A stretch of DNA of 37,839 nt from Planctomycetota bacterium (GCA_029260735.1 JAJDCR010000060.1:1-37839); one strand, 5' to 3'. Shown: positions 8,528-17,372, counted from the stretch's first letter. Numbers and translations: made by a program. Notes: a model not told the origin generated them from the sequence alone.

Positions 8528-8555
8528 AGGATAAGCTAGATTTAAATTGCCAACT

Positions 8556-8593
8556 ATCCTAACCATTCTCTAAGTTTAGAGAATGGTTAGGAT
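8556..8593. terminator. Strong bidirectional hairpin between convergent operons
   Basis: A perfect inverted repeat of 18 bases per arm (ATCCTAACCATTCTCTAA and its complement) with a two-base centre lies 28 bases after the plus-strand methyltransferase. It is 87 bases beyond the stop of the convergent pyruvate-kinase-like gene. It is best read as a shared transcription terminator; a T-run follows at about 8613-8620 for the plus strand. A second small palindrome, CTCTCTTAAGAGAG, lies at 8631-8644. Confidence 0.75.
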
Positions 8594-8679
8594 GAACTCA
8601 ATAAATCATCCTCTTTTTTTGACATGATGTCTCTCTTAAGAGAGTTAACCAAGAACTTTACAATTGGCTCTTAAGAAAA

Positions 8680-9660
8680 CTATATAGAGCACTGATCCTT
8701 GATGTCAAAAATTAGCTTTACACATTTTTCAGGGTATTTACCAATAGCGGTCTCTTCAGACAACTGTATTCCTGAAACTCCTTGGCCTAAAGTCTTTGCT
8801 AAGTCCATTACTTCTGCAATGAGGGGGACAGGGTTCTCTTCCATATTTTTCAAAAACTGGGTAGCTAAATAAATATCTTTGCCATGTTTTTTAGAAGTAC
8901 TAATAATCTTTTCCTGGGCTTCAGGGAGATTGAGAAGACCAATATCGGAAGAAAGATCTCCTCTATCCACGTTAACTTGGTTAACAAGAGAAAGAATCTC
9001 TTCTAAATTTTCAAGGGCCGCTGCCGTTTCTATCTTGGCAAAAATTTCCATTTCGGAAGAATGTTCTTTTTCTAGAATAGCTTTGATTTGTTCGATATCT
9101 TGTTTATTTCGAACAAAGGAAAGAGAGAGGCACTGTAATTTCTCTTGGCAAGCCACTTTTATGAGTTGAAGATCTTTTTCAAAAACGAATGGGATTTTTT
9201 CGTGGATTCCTGGTACATGCAGTCCTTTGTTGTTTAAAAGAAGTCCATCAGAGTGACTTTCAGCATGAATCGTTTCATTGCTCACGCTTTTTACTTTTAG
9301 AGTTAAGGTGGCGTCTTGAGCAAGAATGATATCGCCGGGTTTTAAAAGAGTGTAAAACTCAGGATAGTTGACTTGAGATTTGTGTAGATCAACTGTGTAA
9401 CCTTTCACTAAGCGAATGGGATCAAAAAGATTTTTTGTCCGCACTTTGTTGCCAGGAAGGTCTAGCATAATCAGTGGATCTCTCAAGCTTTCTCTTAGGT
9501 TTTTCGCGAAGGAAGAAACTCCTGAAGGCTCTAGGTGGGCTCCATTTAAACGGTAGATACAATTGCCATAGCTGTCAATTTCTTGGAGCTTTTCTTGATT
9601 ACTTAGAAGAGAGGGGCCTACACTGACGATTATGGTAAATTTTTTTTCTTTATTTTCCAC
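8680..9660 (-). CDS. Pyruvate-kinase-like protein lacking the C-terminal allosteric domain
   Basis: The 326-residue protein matches pyruvate kinase through the A and B domains and stops after the barrel, whereas usual enzymes have about 470 residues. Conserved positions include Arg37 and Asn39 (RLNGAH), Asp67 (LDLPGNKVRT), SFVRNKQDI, Lys209 and Glu211 (AKIET), RGD 233-235, Thr267 (ATQ) and the LSEETAIGKYP block. Deviations are AHL where SHG is usual and LP where the LDTKGP motif has TK, so K+ and ADP binding may differ. The start is GTG behind AAGGAGA and overlaps the ATP sulfurylase 3' end by 11 bases. Its position suggests a job in PAPS supply, for example ATP regeneration or product removal. 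A role in PEP balance for NeuB is an alternative. Both are inference. Confidence 0.85.
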   Translation of the reverse strand: MENKEKKFTIIVSVGPSLLSNQEKLQEIDSYGNCIYRLNGAHLEPSGVSSFAKNLRESLRDPLIMLDLPGNKVRTKNLFDPIRLVKGYTVDLHKSQVNYPEFYTLLKPGDIILAQDATLTLKVKSVSNETIHAESHSDGLLLNNKGLHVPGIHEKIPFVFEKDLQLIKVACQEKLQCLSLSFVRNKQDIEQIKAILEKEHSSEMEIFAKIETAAALENLEEILSLVNQVNVDRGDLSSDIGLLNLPEAQEKIISTSKKHGKDIYLATQFLKNMEENPVPLIAEVMDLAKTLGQGVSGIQLSEETAIGKYPEKCVKLIFDIKDQCSI

Positions 9661-10726
9661 AGAATAATTCTCCTTTTTTTCCTAATTCAATTAAAACTTC
9701 AGCGATCTCTGGCCGCATAAATTCGTGAGGAGGATGTTCTCCTTTGAGAAGCAACTCTCTTACTTGAGTGCCCGAAATACTAGCTGCTTGTTGATCTTCA
9801 CTACAACAAGTCTTTTCTGTTACTACCATTTGACATTTTTTGCAATAGAAGGGACCACAAAGAGATAGTACTTCTATTCCCAGATTCGTAAATTGCTGAC
9901 ATAGTTGCTGAGCTTCGTATTTTCCGTAGTAGCCTCCTACTCCGGCATGATCGCGTCCGACAATAAAATGAGTGCAACCGTAGTTTCGACGGATAATTGC
10001 ATGAAAAACAGCTTCCCTTGGTCCTGCATACCTCATGGGGGTTTGCAATATCCCTAGAAGAGCCCTGTTTTTGGGATAGCACTGGGAAATTAGAGTTTTA
10101 TAGGCTTGCAAGACGGCTTTTGGAGAAAAATCGTCGGCTTTTTTCCAGCCAATGAGAGGCTGGATAAAAATACCATCGCTTACCTCTAAAGCAATCCTCT
10201 GAAGATATTCGTGAGCTCGGTGAGGGGGATTTCTTGTCTGAAATCCTGTAACTTTTTTCCAGTTATGCTCGGCAAAGAATTTTTTTGTTTCCGCTGGAGT
10301 GCTAGGAAAACTGGAAAAGGGATCGTCTAAAGAAGAAAGGAGAGTGATTTTTCCTCCTGCTCGAGTTTGAGATCTGGATAACTCTTTTGCCACCCCTGGG
10401 TGTTCTTTTTTACTTACCTTAAATATTTTTGCAGTATCTTCTGATTGAATTTGAAAAACATCTTCTACTTCCATTTGAGCTACTAAGTTCCCTTGAAAGA
10501 AAAGATTTAAACTAGAGCTTTTTTTAGTTTGCTCTTTTTTGTTTTCAGGTATATCTAAAGTGATTGGTAAAGTCCAAGCTTCTCCATTGCATAAGTGCAT
10601 TTCATCTACAACACTGCGGTAGTTTTTCTCATCCATGAATCCTTCAATGGGAGCAAAAGCAGAGGAGCTGATATTGCAAATCTCCATCCATGTATCATGG
10701 TTAATTTCTAAATCCAATTTCGTCAC
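9650..10726 (-). CDS. sat: Sulfate adenylyltransferase (ATP sulfurylase)
   Basis: This 358-residue enzyme converts ATP and sulfate to APS. It belongs to the single-chain Sat type, not CysDN. Key motifs are the early SAFAPIEGFMDEKNY, the active-site QTRNPPHRAH at residues 163-172 and GRDHAG at 257-262. A four-cysteine zinc-binding set (C295, C298, C307, C308) is followed by SISGTQVRELL. The start is GTG with AAGGGAA upstream, four bases after the APS-kinase stop. With the CysC gene upstream it forms a complete PAPS-generating pair. No sulfite-reduction genes are present, so the purpose is probably sulfation rather than cysteine synthesis. Confidence 0.95.
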   Translation of the reverse strand: MTKLDLEINHDTWMEICNISSSAFAPIEGFMDEKNYRSVVDEMHLCNGEAWTLPITLDIPENKKEQTKKSSSLNLFFQGNLVAQMEVEDVFQIQSEDTAKIFKVSKKEHPGVAKELSRSQTRAGGKITLLSSLDDPFSSFPSTPAETKKFFAEHNWKKVTGFQTRNPPHRAHEYLQRIALEVSDGIFIQPLIGWKKADDFSPKAVLQAYKTLISQCYPKNRALLGILQTPMRYAGPREAVFHAIIRRNYGCTHFIVGRDHAGVGGYYGKYEAQQLCQQFTNLGIEVLSLCGPFYCKKCQMVVTEKTCCSEDQQAASISGTQVRELLLKGEHPPHEFMRPEIAEVLIELGKKGELFCGK

Positions 10727-10729
10727 AAT

Positions 10730-11245
10730 CTAAATTCCCTTCTGGGTGAGAAAGTCTATTATTTTTTCTAAGGAATCATCCACACTCTCTTTTTCTGTAT
10801 TGATTTTTAAGTGAGGGTTTCGTGGTGTTTCATAAGGATCATCCATTCCGATCATTTCCTTTATTTTTCCTTCTCGAAAATCTTTGTAAAATCCTTTTAC
10901 ATCTCTTTTAACGACTGTTTCTTCAGAAACTTCTAGGTAAATTTGATAATAAGATGATATTTTCTTTCGAATAAAGTCTCTGACTTCATAATAAGGGGCA
11001 ATATTAGCTACAACAACAGGTATTCCGTGCTTAGCCAAAAGCATTGCGGCAAATGTTATTCGCCGAATATTGAGAATACGTTCATGCCGTGTATAGCCTA
11101 AGTCATTTTCAAAAAAACTACGAACAATGTCACCATCTAGTAACTCTACTTTAGGGTATTTTTTATCCAACTCTTTTTTTACTAGCTTAGCCAAGGTGGT
11201 TTTACCTGCTCCAGAAACCCCCGTAAGCCATATAACATAAGACAT
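10730..11245 (-). CDS. cysC: Adenylylsulfate (APS) kinase
   Basis: The 171-residue protein phosphorylates APS to PAPS, the sulfuryl donor. The P-loop GVSGAGKT is at residues 9-16, followed by LLDGDIVRSFF, the LGYTRHERILNIRR block and KRDVKGFYKDFREGKIKEM. DDPYETPRNPHL near the C-terminus is also typical of CysC. Length and motif order are fully canonical, more so than the copy at 2094-2651. The ATG follows AAAGGAAG. It lies 15 bases after the cytidylyltransferase gene and four bases before sat. It should feed the sulfotransferase at 14065-15411. Confidence 0.94.
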   Translation of the reverse strand: MSYVIWLTGVSGAGKTTLAKLVKKELDKKYPKVELLDGDIVRSFFENDLGYTRHERILNIRRITFAAMLLAKHGIPVVVANIAPYYEVRDFIRKKISSYYQIYLEVSEETVVKRDVKGFYKDFREGKIKEMIGMDDPYETPRNPHLKINTEKESVDDSLEKIIDFLTQKGI

Positions 11246-11260
11246 TTTACTTCCTTTGGT

Positions 11261-11974
11261 TTATAATTGAGCGTCTTTGCTCTTTTGAAAGTTCATGATA
11301 GCTTCTGCCACAACAAAATCTAAATTTGTATCTATATCTATAGATTTGTCTGCGGGCATAACATAAGCTAAGGTGTTATCCGTTAAAAAAGTTTTATGTT
11401 TCTTGAACCATTCCACTTCTGCGATATAAATAGCACCATTAAGAACATAACTCTTGGGGATTTCTTGCCTGCATGAATAGATCTTTGTGCTGTCAAGAAT
11501 AGGTTTAACGGTGCCATTTGCTTGGACCTGATACATCCAATGAGGAGATTTTGATGACTCACAGACCGATACACAGGTATCAATTGATTTATCTCTGTTG
11601 ATAAATAGATCTAATGCTTCCTCAATATTTTTAGTCTCTCGTAGAGGAGATGTTGGTTGTAAAAGTACTAAGATATCATGAGGATCAACTGTCTTTATTA
11701 TGTGTTCAACAACATCAATTCCCGAAGTATTGTCTTGAGCTAAAAAATCAGGTCGTCTTAAAGGGTATTTAGAACCCATTTGAGCAGCAAATGTCAAGAT
11801 TTCTTCATCATCAGAAGAAACATAAAGGGTATCTATGTATAGAGAGTTTTTGGCAGCCTCGATAGTCCATTGGATTAGTGGCTTGCCACTTAGGTCCTTA
11901 ATGTTTTTACGAAGAACTCCTTTAGAGCCTCCTCTGGCGGGAATAATGGCCAAAATTTTTTTATTATGAATCAA
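11261..11974 (-). CDS. neuA: CMP-nonulosonic acid cytidylyltransferase (NeuA/LegF/PseF family)
   Basis: The 237-residue enzyme activates a nonulosonic acid with CTP. It shows IPARGGSKG at residues 11-19, a KN pair after it, LQPTSPLRETKNI in the middle and the metal-binding SIDIDTNLDF near the C-terminus, all typical of NeuA-like enzymes. The length matches the short single-domain forms. The start is TTG after GAGG; the first in-frame codons read IHNKKILAII, so it cannot start much later. It sits in the minus-strand operon with the PAPS genes rather than next to neuB. Whether its substrate is legionaminic, pseudaminic or another acid is not decidable by eye; the Leg-type genes nearby favour a legionaminic-like product. 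Confidence 0.92.
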   Translation of the reverse strand: MIHNKKILAIIPARGGSKGVLRKNIKDLSGKPLIQWTIEAAKNSLYIDTLYVSSDDEEILTFAAQMGSKYPLRRPDFLAQDNTSGIDVVEHIIKTVDPHDILVLLQPTSPLRETKNIEEALDLFINRDKSIDTCVSVCESSKSPHWMYQVQANGTVKPILDSTKIYSCRQEIPKSYVLNGAIYIAEVEWFKKHKTFLTDNTLAYVMPADKSIDIDTNLDFVVAEAIMNFQKSKDAQL

Positions 11975-11981
11975 GATTGCC

Positions 11982-13274
11982 TCAATTAAATTTTTTTTCG
12001 ATTAATCCATGCTCATAAAACTTTTCCAACCAATCTTTTAAGATGGGAAAAGGAATTTGTAGTTCACATGCGATGTCAATTAAAGTTTTGTTATTGTCAT
12101 GTAAATAATAGAACACTTCCTCTTGTTTTTGGTTAAGTTCTCGGTCAATTCGCCAATCCACCCAAAGGTCATAGCGAGAAAGAAAAATGGGCCCTTTTAC
12201 TTTTGCTTGAGGGTTGTAGTTTTCATTTAAGGTATTCACAAGGCCAATGGTTAACTGGCTAGCTTCTTCTAATCTTTTTGGGCAAATAATATCTGGGGTA
12301 TCAAAACTAGTATGGTACTGAGGGAAAGGCCACTCTCCTCTTCCCCAAAACTTGGAGCGACTAAGGGAAATAGAAGGGATGTTGACCCCTGGGCCGTTAA
12401 AAATTTTTTCATCGTTGACAATAACTTCGCAAAATTTTCCAACTCGGTAAGGAGACTTATTTTCTTCTAAACAAATTTCCGCAGCTTTATCTAAAACACT
12501 ATCTCCTTGGCGTGATTTTTGTAAGCTGAGTTGATCATCATGACCCAGCATTTCTAGAAAAATACAGCCTTGCATTTTTTCAATTAAATGCTCGTTTTGA
12601 CTAAGAAAGGCAATGGAGCCAATGCTTTCTGGGACAAATAAAAAGCGAAGCGAGTAGTGACTATTTTGGGTTTTTCGAAAATGCTGAGCCACAGCCATGA
12701 CAGTAGAAATTCCTGAAATGCCATCTTCGGCCTGATAAGGATGACAAAGGTGAGACATTATGACATATTCTTGATCAGTTTTTCCTGGAATATAAAAATC
12801 TCCGACCTTAAGCTCACCCTCTTCAAAGCTAGAGTCAATTAAAACATTATATTCATCGTCTTGGAAATTATCTTTTTCTACATGAGGTACGCAAAAACCC
12901 CAATTTTTTTGATAGTAAGAAAATTCAAAAGGGATGGCCTTTGGGCACTGGGGGCGAGTATGCAAGTGTTTTCTTAACTCATCTCCTGAAATTTTTCCTG
13001 AAATAGGAGTGGAGTATGATACGACGTGTAAGGGATGGTCCTGCATATCAACCAAAATTTTTCCTTCGGAAGATTTAATGTAGGCATTTTTTAAATTCCA
13101 TTTGGGAGGAATAATCCAAGACCAAGTCTCCATTCCCGAAGGATACTTATGAATCTTCATTTCAGGGAGAAGCTCTTTAATGTGGTTTAGAGCTTGGTCA
13201 TAGCCATCAGAAACAATATCCCGAGCTTGGTACCAAACTTTATCAATAAATGCTTTATGATCAAAGGGAATCAT
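11982..13274 (-). CDS. DUF4910-type M28-like aminopeptidase with C-terminal winged helix
   Basis: The 430-residue protein resembles a family of putative zinc aminopeptidases common in polysaccharide loci. Likely metal ligands and catalytic residues are His175 and His178 (SHLCHP), Asp184 (AEDGISG), Glu216 (VPESIGS) and His321 (YHTSFD), in M28-like order. Residues about 370-430 (NQKQEEVFYYLHDN to the end) look like a winged-helix module. There is no signal peptide, so it should be cytoplasmic. The ATG follows AGAGGAT. It sits between the GNAT and neuA genes. What it hydrolyses is unknown; removal of an aminoacyl or acyl-amide group from a sugar is more plausible here than protein turnover. Confidence 0.82.
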   Translation of the reverse strand: MIPFDHKAFIDKVWYQARDIVSDGYDQALNHIKELLPEMKIHKYPSGMETWSWIIPPKWNLKNAYIKSSEGKILVDMQDHPLHVVSYSTPISGKISGDELRKHLHTRPQCPKAIPFEFSYYQKNWGFCVPHVEKDNFQDDEYNVLIDSSFEEGELKVGDFYIPGKTDQEYVIMSHLCHPYQAEDGISGISTVMAVAQHFRKTQNSHYSLRFLFVPESIGSIAFLSQNEHLIEKMQGCIFLEMLGHDDQLSLQKSRQGDSVLDKAAEICLEENKSPYRVGKFCEVIVNDEKIFNGPGVNIPSISLSRSKFWGRGEWPFPQYHTSFDTPDIICPKRLEEASQLTIGLVNTLNENYNPQAKVKGPIFLSRYDLWVDWRIDRELNQKQEEVFYYLHDNNKTLIDIACELQIPFPILKDWLEKFYEHGLIEKKFN

Positions 13275-13309
13275 AGATCTTATCCTCTGGTGTGTTTATA
13301 GAAATTCCA

Positions 13310-13879
13310 TTATGTGTCATTTTTACATTTTTCTTGGGCATAAAACTCATCTGAAGTAATCCCAAAGTGAAGCATAGCGGTATAACGTCCTTTATACCAT
13401 ATTTGATTTGGGATGGTTGCCACTAATGTAAAACCTGCTCTTTCACTTGACTTGATAGACGCTTTGTTTTCTGCAATTACCGCAGCTCCAATCCAATGTA
13501 AATTTAGACGATTAAAGCCGTAGGAAACAAGTAGACGTAAAGCCTCTGTTCCCACTCCTTTTCCCCAATATTTTTTCCCAACAAGTTGTCCATAGTAGGC
13601 TTTTCGATCTATCCAATCAATGGGGCCTAACTTTATCGTTCCTATAAATTCACTGTTCTCTTTCCAACGAATAGCAAAAAAAGCAACATCTGATCGATTA
13701 GTGTTATTCTCTATGTATTCCCTTAACCCTTTTTCAGTCGTTGGCAATGATAAAGAGGCCATGTTATCAATAATTTCGTCATCATTTACCCAGTTTAAAT
13801 AATTACTATCTAAAAAACTGATATCCATCGGCTGTAAAAATATGTTTTTACCATTAAGAAAAGGTCGCTCTAATTCCAT
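13310..13879 (-). CDS. GNAT-family N-acetyltransferase (RimJ/RimL-like)
   Basis: The 189-residue protein is a GNAT acyltransferase. The acetyl-CoA loop lies in GQLVGKKYWGKGVGTEALRL, and the IAENKASIKSSERAGF block is typical of RimJ-like enzymes. I chose the ATG at 13879 because the domain begins there with MELERPFLNGKNIFLQPMD; an upstream in-frame GTG at 13888 would add three residues. It opens the minus-strand operon with neuA and the PAPS genes. RimJ-like GNATs include PseH, which acetylates an amino sugar on the way to pseudaminic acid, so sugar N-acetylation is the best guess. The separate left-handed helix acetyltransferase at 25783 is the better LegH candidate. Confidence 0.82.
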   Translation of the reverse strand: MELERPFLNGKNIFLQPMDISFLDSNYLNWVNDDEIIDNMASLSLPTTEKGLREYIENNTNRSDVAFFAIRWKENSEFIGTIKLGPIDWIDRKAYYGQLVGKKYWGKGVGTEALRLLVSYGFNRLNLHWIGAAVIAENKASIKSSERAGFTLVATIPNQIWYKGRYTAMLHFGITSDEFYAQEKCKNDT

Positions 13880-13968
13880 ACTAATCACTCATATACTTTC
13901 GAATTTTAAGTTTTTCTGATATACTTGGGCCTGCAGATCTCAATTTAGATCTTAACTTAACAAGGGAA

Positions 13969-13997
13969 TTGACATTTTTGTATTTTTTTGATATCTA
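13969..13997 (+). promoter_or_regulatory. Sigma70-like promoter for the sulfotransferase unit
   Basis: TTGACA (13969-13974), a 17-base T-rich spacer and TATCTA (13992-13997) give an almost ideal vegetative promoter. It lies about 70 bases upstream of the sulfotransferase ATG. A repeated AGATCT pair lies just upstream (about 13936-13952), in the divergent gap shared with the minus-strand operon. Confidence 0.7.
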
Positions 13998-14064
13998 AGC
14001 AAAGAGTTTCTGCCAATGCAACCTAAAAATCAATAAAAGTCACAATCATTATAGAAGAAAATAC

Positions 14065-15411
14065 ATGGACCCCAAAATCGATTTATTCTTTGAACAAGTA
14101 AACCCCATCGTTGCTTTAGATGCTGGAAGAGCTGGTAATATTTTTTTTCTTACCATTTTCGATAAACACCCCGAAGTTTTGACTTGTCCTCTCATTCAGT
14201 ACTTTTATTCTTGTCTGATTACCGAACATAAGGAAAAAATATTAAGTGTCAATGAGGCAAGGGAAACAATTATCGAAGGTACTTACTTTAAATATATTTA
14301 CAACGACTTAGATGAACAAATGAAAGAAAACTTGTTCATTTATGGGTGTGACCCTACTTTTCAGGTAAATCGAGCTAAGGTAAGAAAACACTTTGATGCT
14401 TTTTTAGCCGAAAAAGAAACTATTTCTCGGAAAGATTTAGTTCTAGCCACTTATCTTTCTTACGCTATCGGAATAGGAAGAAATATTGATCAAATCCGCT
14501 ATATACTTATGAGCGATGCTTTAAGCTTAAGAGAAGAAAATCCATTAGGAGGTTTCAGTGGCAAAGTAATCGAAGCAGTAAGAGAAGATTTTCCAGAAGC
14601 TAAATTTATCCGCTTAGTAAGGGACCAAAGAGCTAATTTTGCCTCTGTCCGACATCAGTTTCTCAATGCCCGGAGTAATATGTATGGAATCCAGTTTGGC
14701 AACTACCATCAACAACTAGGTCTTCTTCTCAAGAAAAATATCAACAGGGACTATGGTTGTGTCTTTTTGTATTGGCTTTGTTACTTGTCCTCTGCCACCC
14801 AAACAGTTGTTACTTATCAAAAAAAATATCCCGAAAGTTTTTCTTCTGTTAAGAATGAAGATTTGAATTTAAACTTTGTTCCTACCATGGAAAAAATAAC
14901 TACTTGGCTCAATGTTTCTATGTGGGAAGGCTGGAAAGAAGAAGATTACAGTCCCACGATGATTGGTAAACAGTGGAGAGGAGCAGGATCTTATAACTCA
15001 AGAAGGAAAGGTTCTCGCGAATCTCTCCAAGATGACCCAAAAGAACTCGAAGGAAAGCTTGCCGCTCCTAATGCTTACGTCACAAAACGGTGGCGAACGA
15101 GATTGAGTAAAAATGAAATTAAACTCCTAGAAATTCTTTTTCATGATGAACTTCAAGAGTTTTCATACGAGTTACTTCACTACAAAAAGAAAAAATTCTT
15201 TTTCCCCAAATTGATATATAATCTCCTTTTTCCTTTTCAAGGAGAAATACTCAGCTTGAAAGAGGTTTTTTCATTTAAAGGTGTTGATCGAGAAGCCTTC
15301 TGCCAACGCTTTTTTTATCTAGTAAGCTTCCCTCCATTTTATCTTTTATCTCGAATTGTCCTCGTACAAATATACATGAAAGGCTTCTTTCACCAAAAGA
15401 CAAATAAATAA
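14065..15411 (+). CDS. PAPS-dependent sulfotransferase
   Basis: The 448-residue protein has the two nucleotide-contact regions of sulfotransferases. The N-terminal 5'-phosphosulfate loop lies in ALDAGRAGNIFFLTIFDKHP, residues 17-36. The 3'-phosphate motif FIRLVRDQRANFASVRHQF follows near residues 181-200. The C-terminal WRTRLSKNEIKLLEIL block is also typical of carbohydrate sulfotransferases. The P-loop serine/threonine usually seen after RSG is replaced here (GRAGN), a mild deviation. The gene has its own promoter and is divergent from the Sat/CysC operon that would make its PAPS. The acceptor is probably a sugar of the locus glycan. The C-terminal 50 residues are rather hydrophobic and may associate with the membrane. 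Confidence 0.83.
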   Translation: MDPKIDLFFEQVNPIVALDAGRAGNIFFLTIFDKHPEVLTCPLIQYFYSCLITEHKEKILSVNEARETIIEGTYFKYIYNDLDEQMKENLFIYGCDPTFQVNRAKVRKHFDAFLAEKETISRKDLVLATYLSYAIGIGRNIDQIRYILMSDALSLREENPLGGFSGKVIEAVREDFPEAKFIRLVRDQRANFASVRHQFLNARSNMYGIQFGNYHQQLGLLLKKNINRDYGCVFLYWLCYLSSATQTVVTYQKKYPESFSSVKNEDLNLNFVPTMEKITTWLNVSMWEGWKEEDYSPTMIGKQWRGAGSYNSRRKGSRESLQDDPKELEGKLAAPNAYVTKRWRTRLSKNEIKLLEILFHDELQEFSYELLHYKKKKFFFPKLIYNLLFPFQGEILSLKEVFSFKGVDREAFCQRFFYLVSFPPFYLLSRIVLVQIYMKGFFHQKTNK

Positions 15412-15416
15412 TCATT

Positions 15417-17372
15417 ATGCTACACAACTTAATAGAAAATGAAGAAGCTTTCCATTTTGCTCGGAAAAATATAAAACCAGAAGAAACGGTTACTTGGCAT
15501 ACAACATCTCCTTGGCTTTTAGAAAAATTACCTCTTTTGGGAGAAAAGGTTTTTTCTCTGGAAGAAAATCTAGCTCCTGGGATATACTCTTCTCTCGGTT
15601 TTGCAAGCATTGACTTTGCAGACTCTCTGGTAGGAGAAATCGATGATCTCTGTGCAGATTTTATTGGATCTTTTCAGATAGGAAAAACAATACGCCACAG
15701 CATTCGGAGAACTATGTTTATCTTACTCTATAAATCATTTTTATTGGAAAAATGGTACCAAGACTTTTTTTCTTCGGAGAGTAAATTTCAAGTAGTGGGA
15801 AGCTCTATCATTCCACCAAGTGAAGATTTTTCCATAGATGTGGATAGATTTGCTAATGTGTATACTTGGATTGCTAGTAGAACAAACTATCCTAATTTAT
15901 CCACATTGGAACACCAAGCAAATTTTGAGCAAGCACTAGCAAATGTTAGAAGAGACAAAATCCCTAAAACAGAGATATTTCTATCTCTCATTAGCCAAGA
16001 ATTTAGCACGCTTATGTTTGTTTTTTGGCTAAACTTAAAACGAAGAGGAATCCTTCCTAAAAAATCGATACAGTTGCCAGGAAAAACTCAACCCCCGACT
16101 ATTTTCTTTTTAAAATTATGCGAACTTGCTACGGAATCTTTTTGGCCCGTTTTTATGGGAGGAGGACGGGTTGTTTACACTCCTCAAATACTTAAGCTTG
16201 ATAAATGTGTTCCAGAAAACTTGGTTCATAAAGTAAATTTAGAACAGAAAATTTCTGAACATTTACAGCGTGCCCTTGAGGCCCAGAACTTACCCTACCA
16301 GGAAAGTTACCGAGTTTGTGAGCAAATTTTAGCAAATAAAATTTACGAAGCCCTGCCTTATGCTCATGGAGTTATTACCCAACTTCCTACTATAAAGAAA
16401 AGATTTGCTCAGTATGTTTCAGAAAATTTTTCTATAGCAACAAATGGTCTTACATCATCTAGAGAGCGCCTTATACAACAATATTTAATCCAAGAAAAAA
16501 TTCCTATTTTCACATTTGAGCATGGGGTTACTGCAGGAGTTAATGGCACAACCACATATTTACATTCTCAAGGTGGATATGCTGATGAAAGTGATCTCAT
16601 GGTTTGTTATAGTAAAGCATCCAAAGAAGCGTACCTTAAAAACAAAAATATTTGCGGAGGAGTTGTTAGCGGGGCTCCTTGGGAAAATAAAAAGATACGT
16701 TTCTATAAACTTCAACGATTTTTAACAAGAAAACTGCTCAAAGTTAAATCTAAGGATAGGCTTATTTGTTTACTCCCAGCTCTTGCGACAAACAATTCCC
16801 AAAAAGTTCCTCTCAATCTAACGGATTGGGAATACCACAATATTATGAAAATCATTGGTAGTAAGGTCTTAGCCAAGATCAAAGATCCTTCTATTATGAA
16901 GCTTTATCCGAGTACTCGTTACTTAGATCCTGAGCCTTATGAAAAATTGGGAAATCTACCAGAACATGTTCGCGTACTCAAATATTTTGAGTTCAAATAT
17001 TTAAGGGCGGCCTCTGATGTCATTATTTTGTTAACTGCAACAAGTACACTAGGTTGGGCTTGGTCTAGTGAAGTTCCTTTAATTTTTATAGAGTTTCCCA
17101 ACTCTCCGATTTTACCAGATGTATCTAAGCTTTTAAAGGAGAGTATTTTCCTCATAGATGGGGGAGAAGATAGCTGGGAAAAAGAACTCAAAAAACTCTT
17201 GGATATGCCTTCGAAAGAGTTGTTAAAACAATGGAAAACAAAAGCAAAAAAGAGGAAAATCTTTGAAGAAAACTATGTGTTTGGGGCACAGGGAAACTCA
17301 GGAAAAAGGTCAGCTAAGTACATCCTTGAAAAAACAAAAGAAAATAGTAGACAAAAATATCTGGAGAGTTAG
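15417..17372 (+). CDS. Large surface-carbohydrate biosynthesis protein, probable GT-B transferase
   Basis: The 651-residue protein has no family I can name with certainty. The C-terminal half resembles GT-B capsule transferases of the polysialyltransferase or CDP-glycerol-transferase type. FEHGVTAGVNGT surrounds His369, VSGAPWE follows near residue 420, and KLYPSTRY begins at residue 495. KYFEFKYLRAASDVIILLT then leads to STLGWAWSSEVPLIFIEF, a donor-binding-like end. The HGVTAG block recurs in proteins from sialic/nonulosonate clusters. The first 300 residues look like an acceptor domain of unknown type. The gene starts six bases after the sulfotransferase stop, so the two are co-transcribed. 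It may transfer the CMP-nonulosonate; alternatively it polymerises or caps the chain. Confidence 0.65.
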   Translation: MLHNLIENEEAFHFARKNIKPEETVTWHTTSPWLLEKLPLLGEKVFSLEENLAPGIYSSLGFASIDFADSLVGEIDDLCADFIGSFQIGKTIRHSIRRTMFILLYKSFLLEKWYQDFFSSESKFQVVGSSIIPPSEDFSIDVDRFANVYTWIASRTNYPNLSTLEHQANFEQALANVRRDKIPKTEIFLSLISQEFSTLMFVFWLNLKRRGILPKKSIQLPGKTQPPTIFFLKLCELATESFWPVFMGGGRVVYTPQILKLDKCVPENLVHKVNLEQKISEHLQRALEAQNLPYQESYRVCEQILANKIYEALPYAHGVITQLPTIKKRFAQYVSENFSIATNGLTSSRERLIQQYLIQEKIPIFTFEHGVTAGVNGTTTYLHSQGGYADESDLMVCYSKASKEAYLKNKNICGGVVSGAPWENKKIRFYKLQRFLTRKLLKVKSKDRLICLLPALATNNSQKVPLNLTDWEYHNIMKIIGSKVLAKIKDPSIMKLYPSTRYLDPEPYEKLGNLPEHVRVLKYFEFKYLRAASDVIILLTATSTLGWAWSSEVPLIFIEFPNSPILPDVSKLLKESIFLIDGGEDSWEKELKKLLDMPSKELLKQWKTKAKKRKIFEENYVFGAQGNSGKRSAKYILEKTKENSRQKYLES

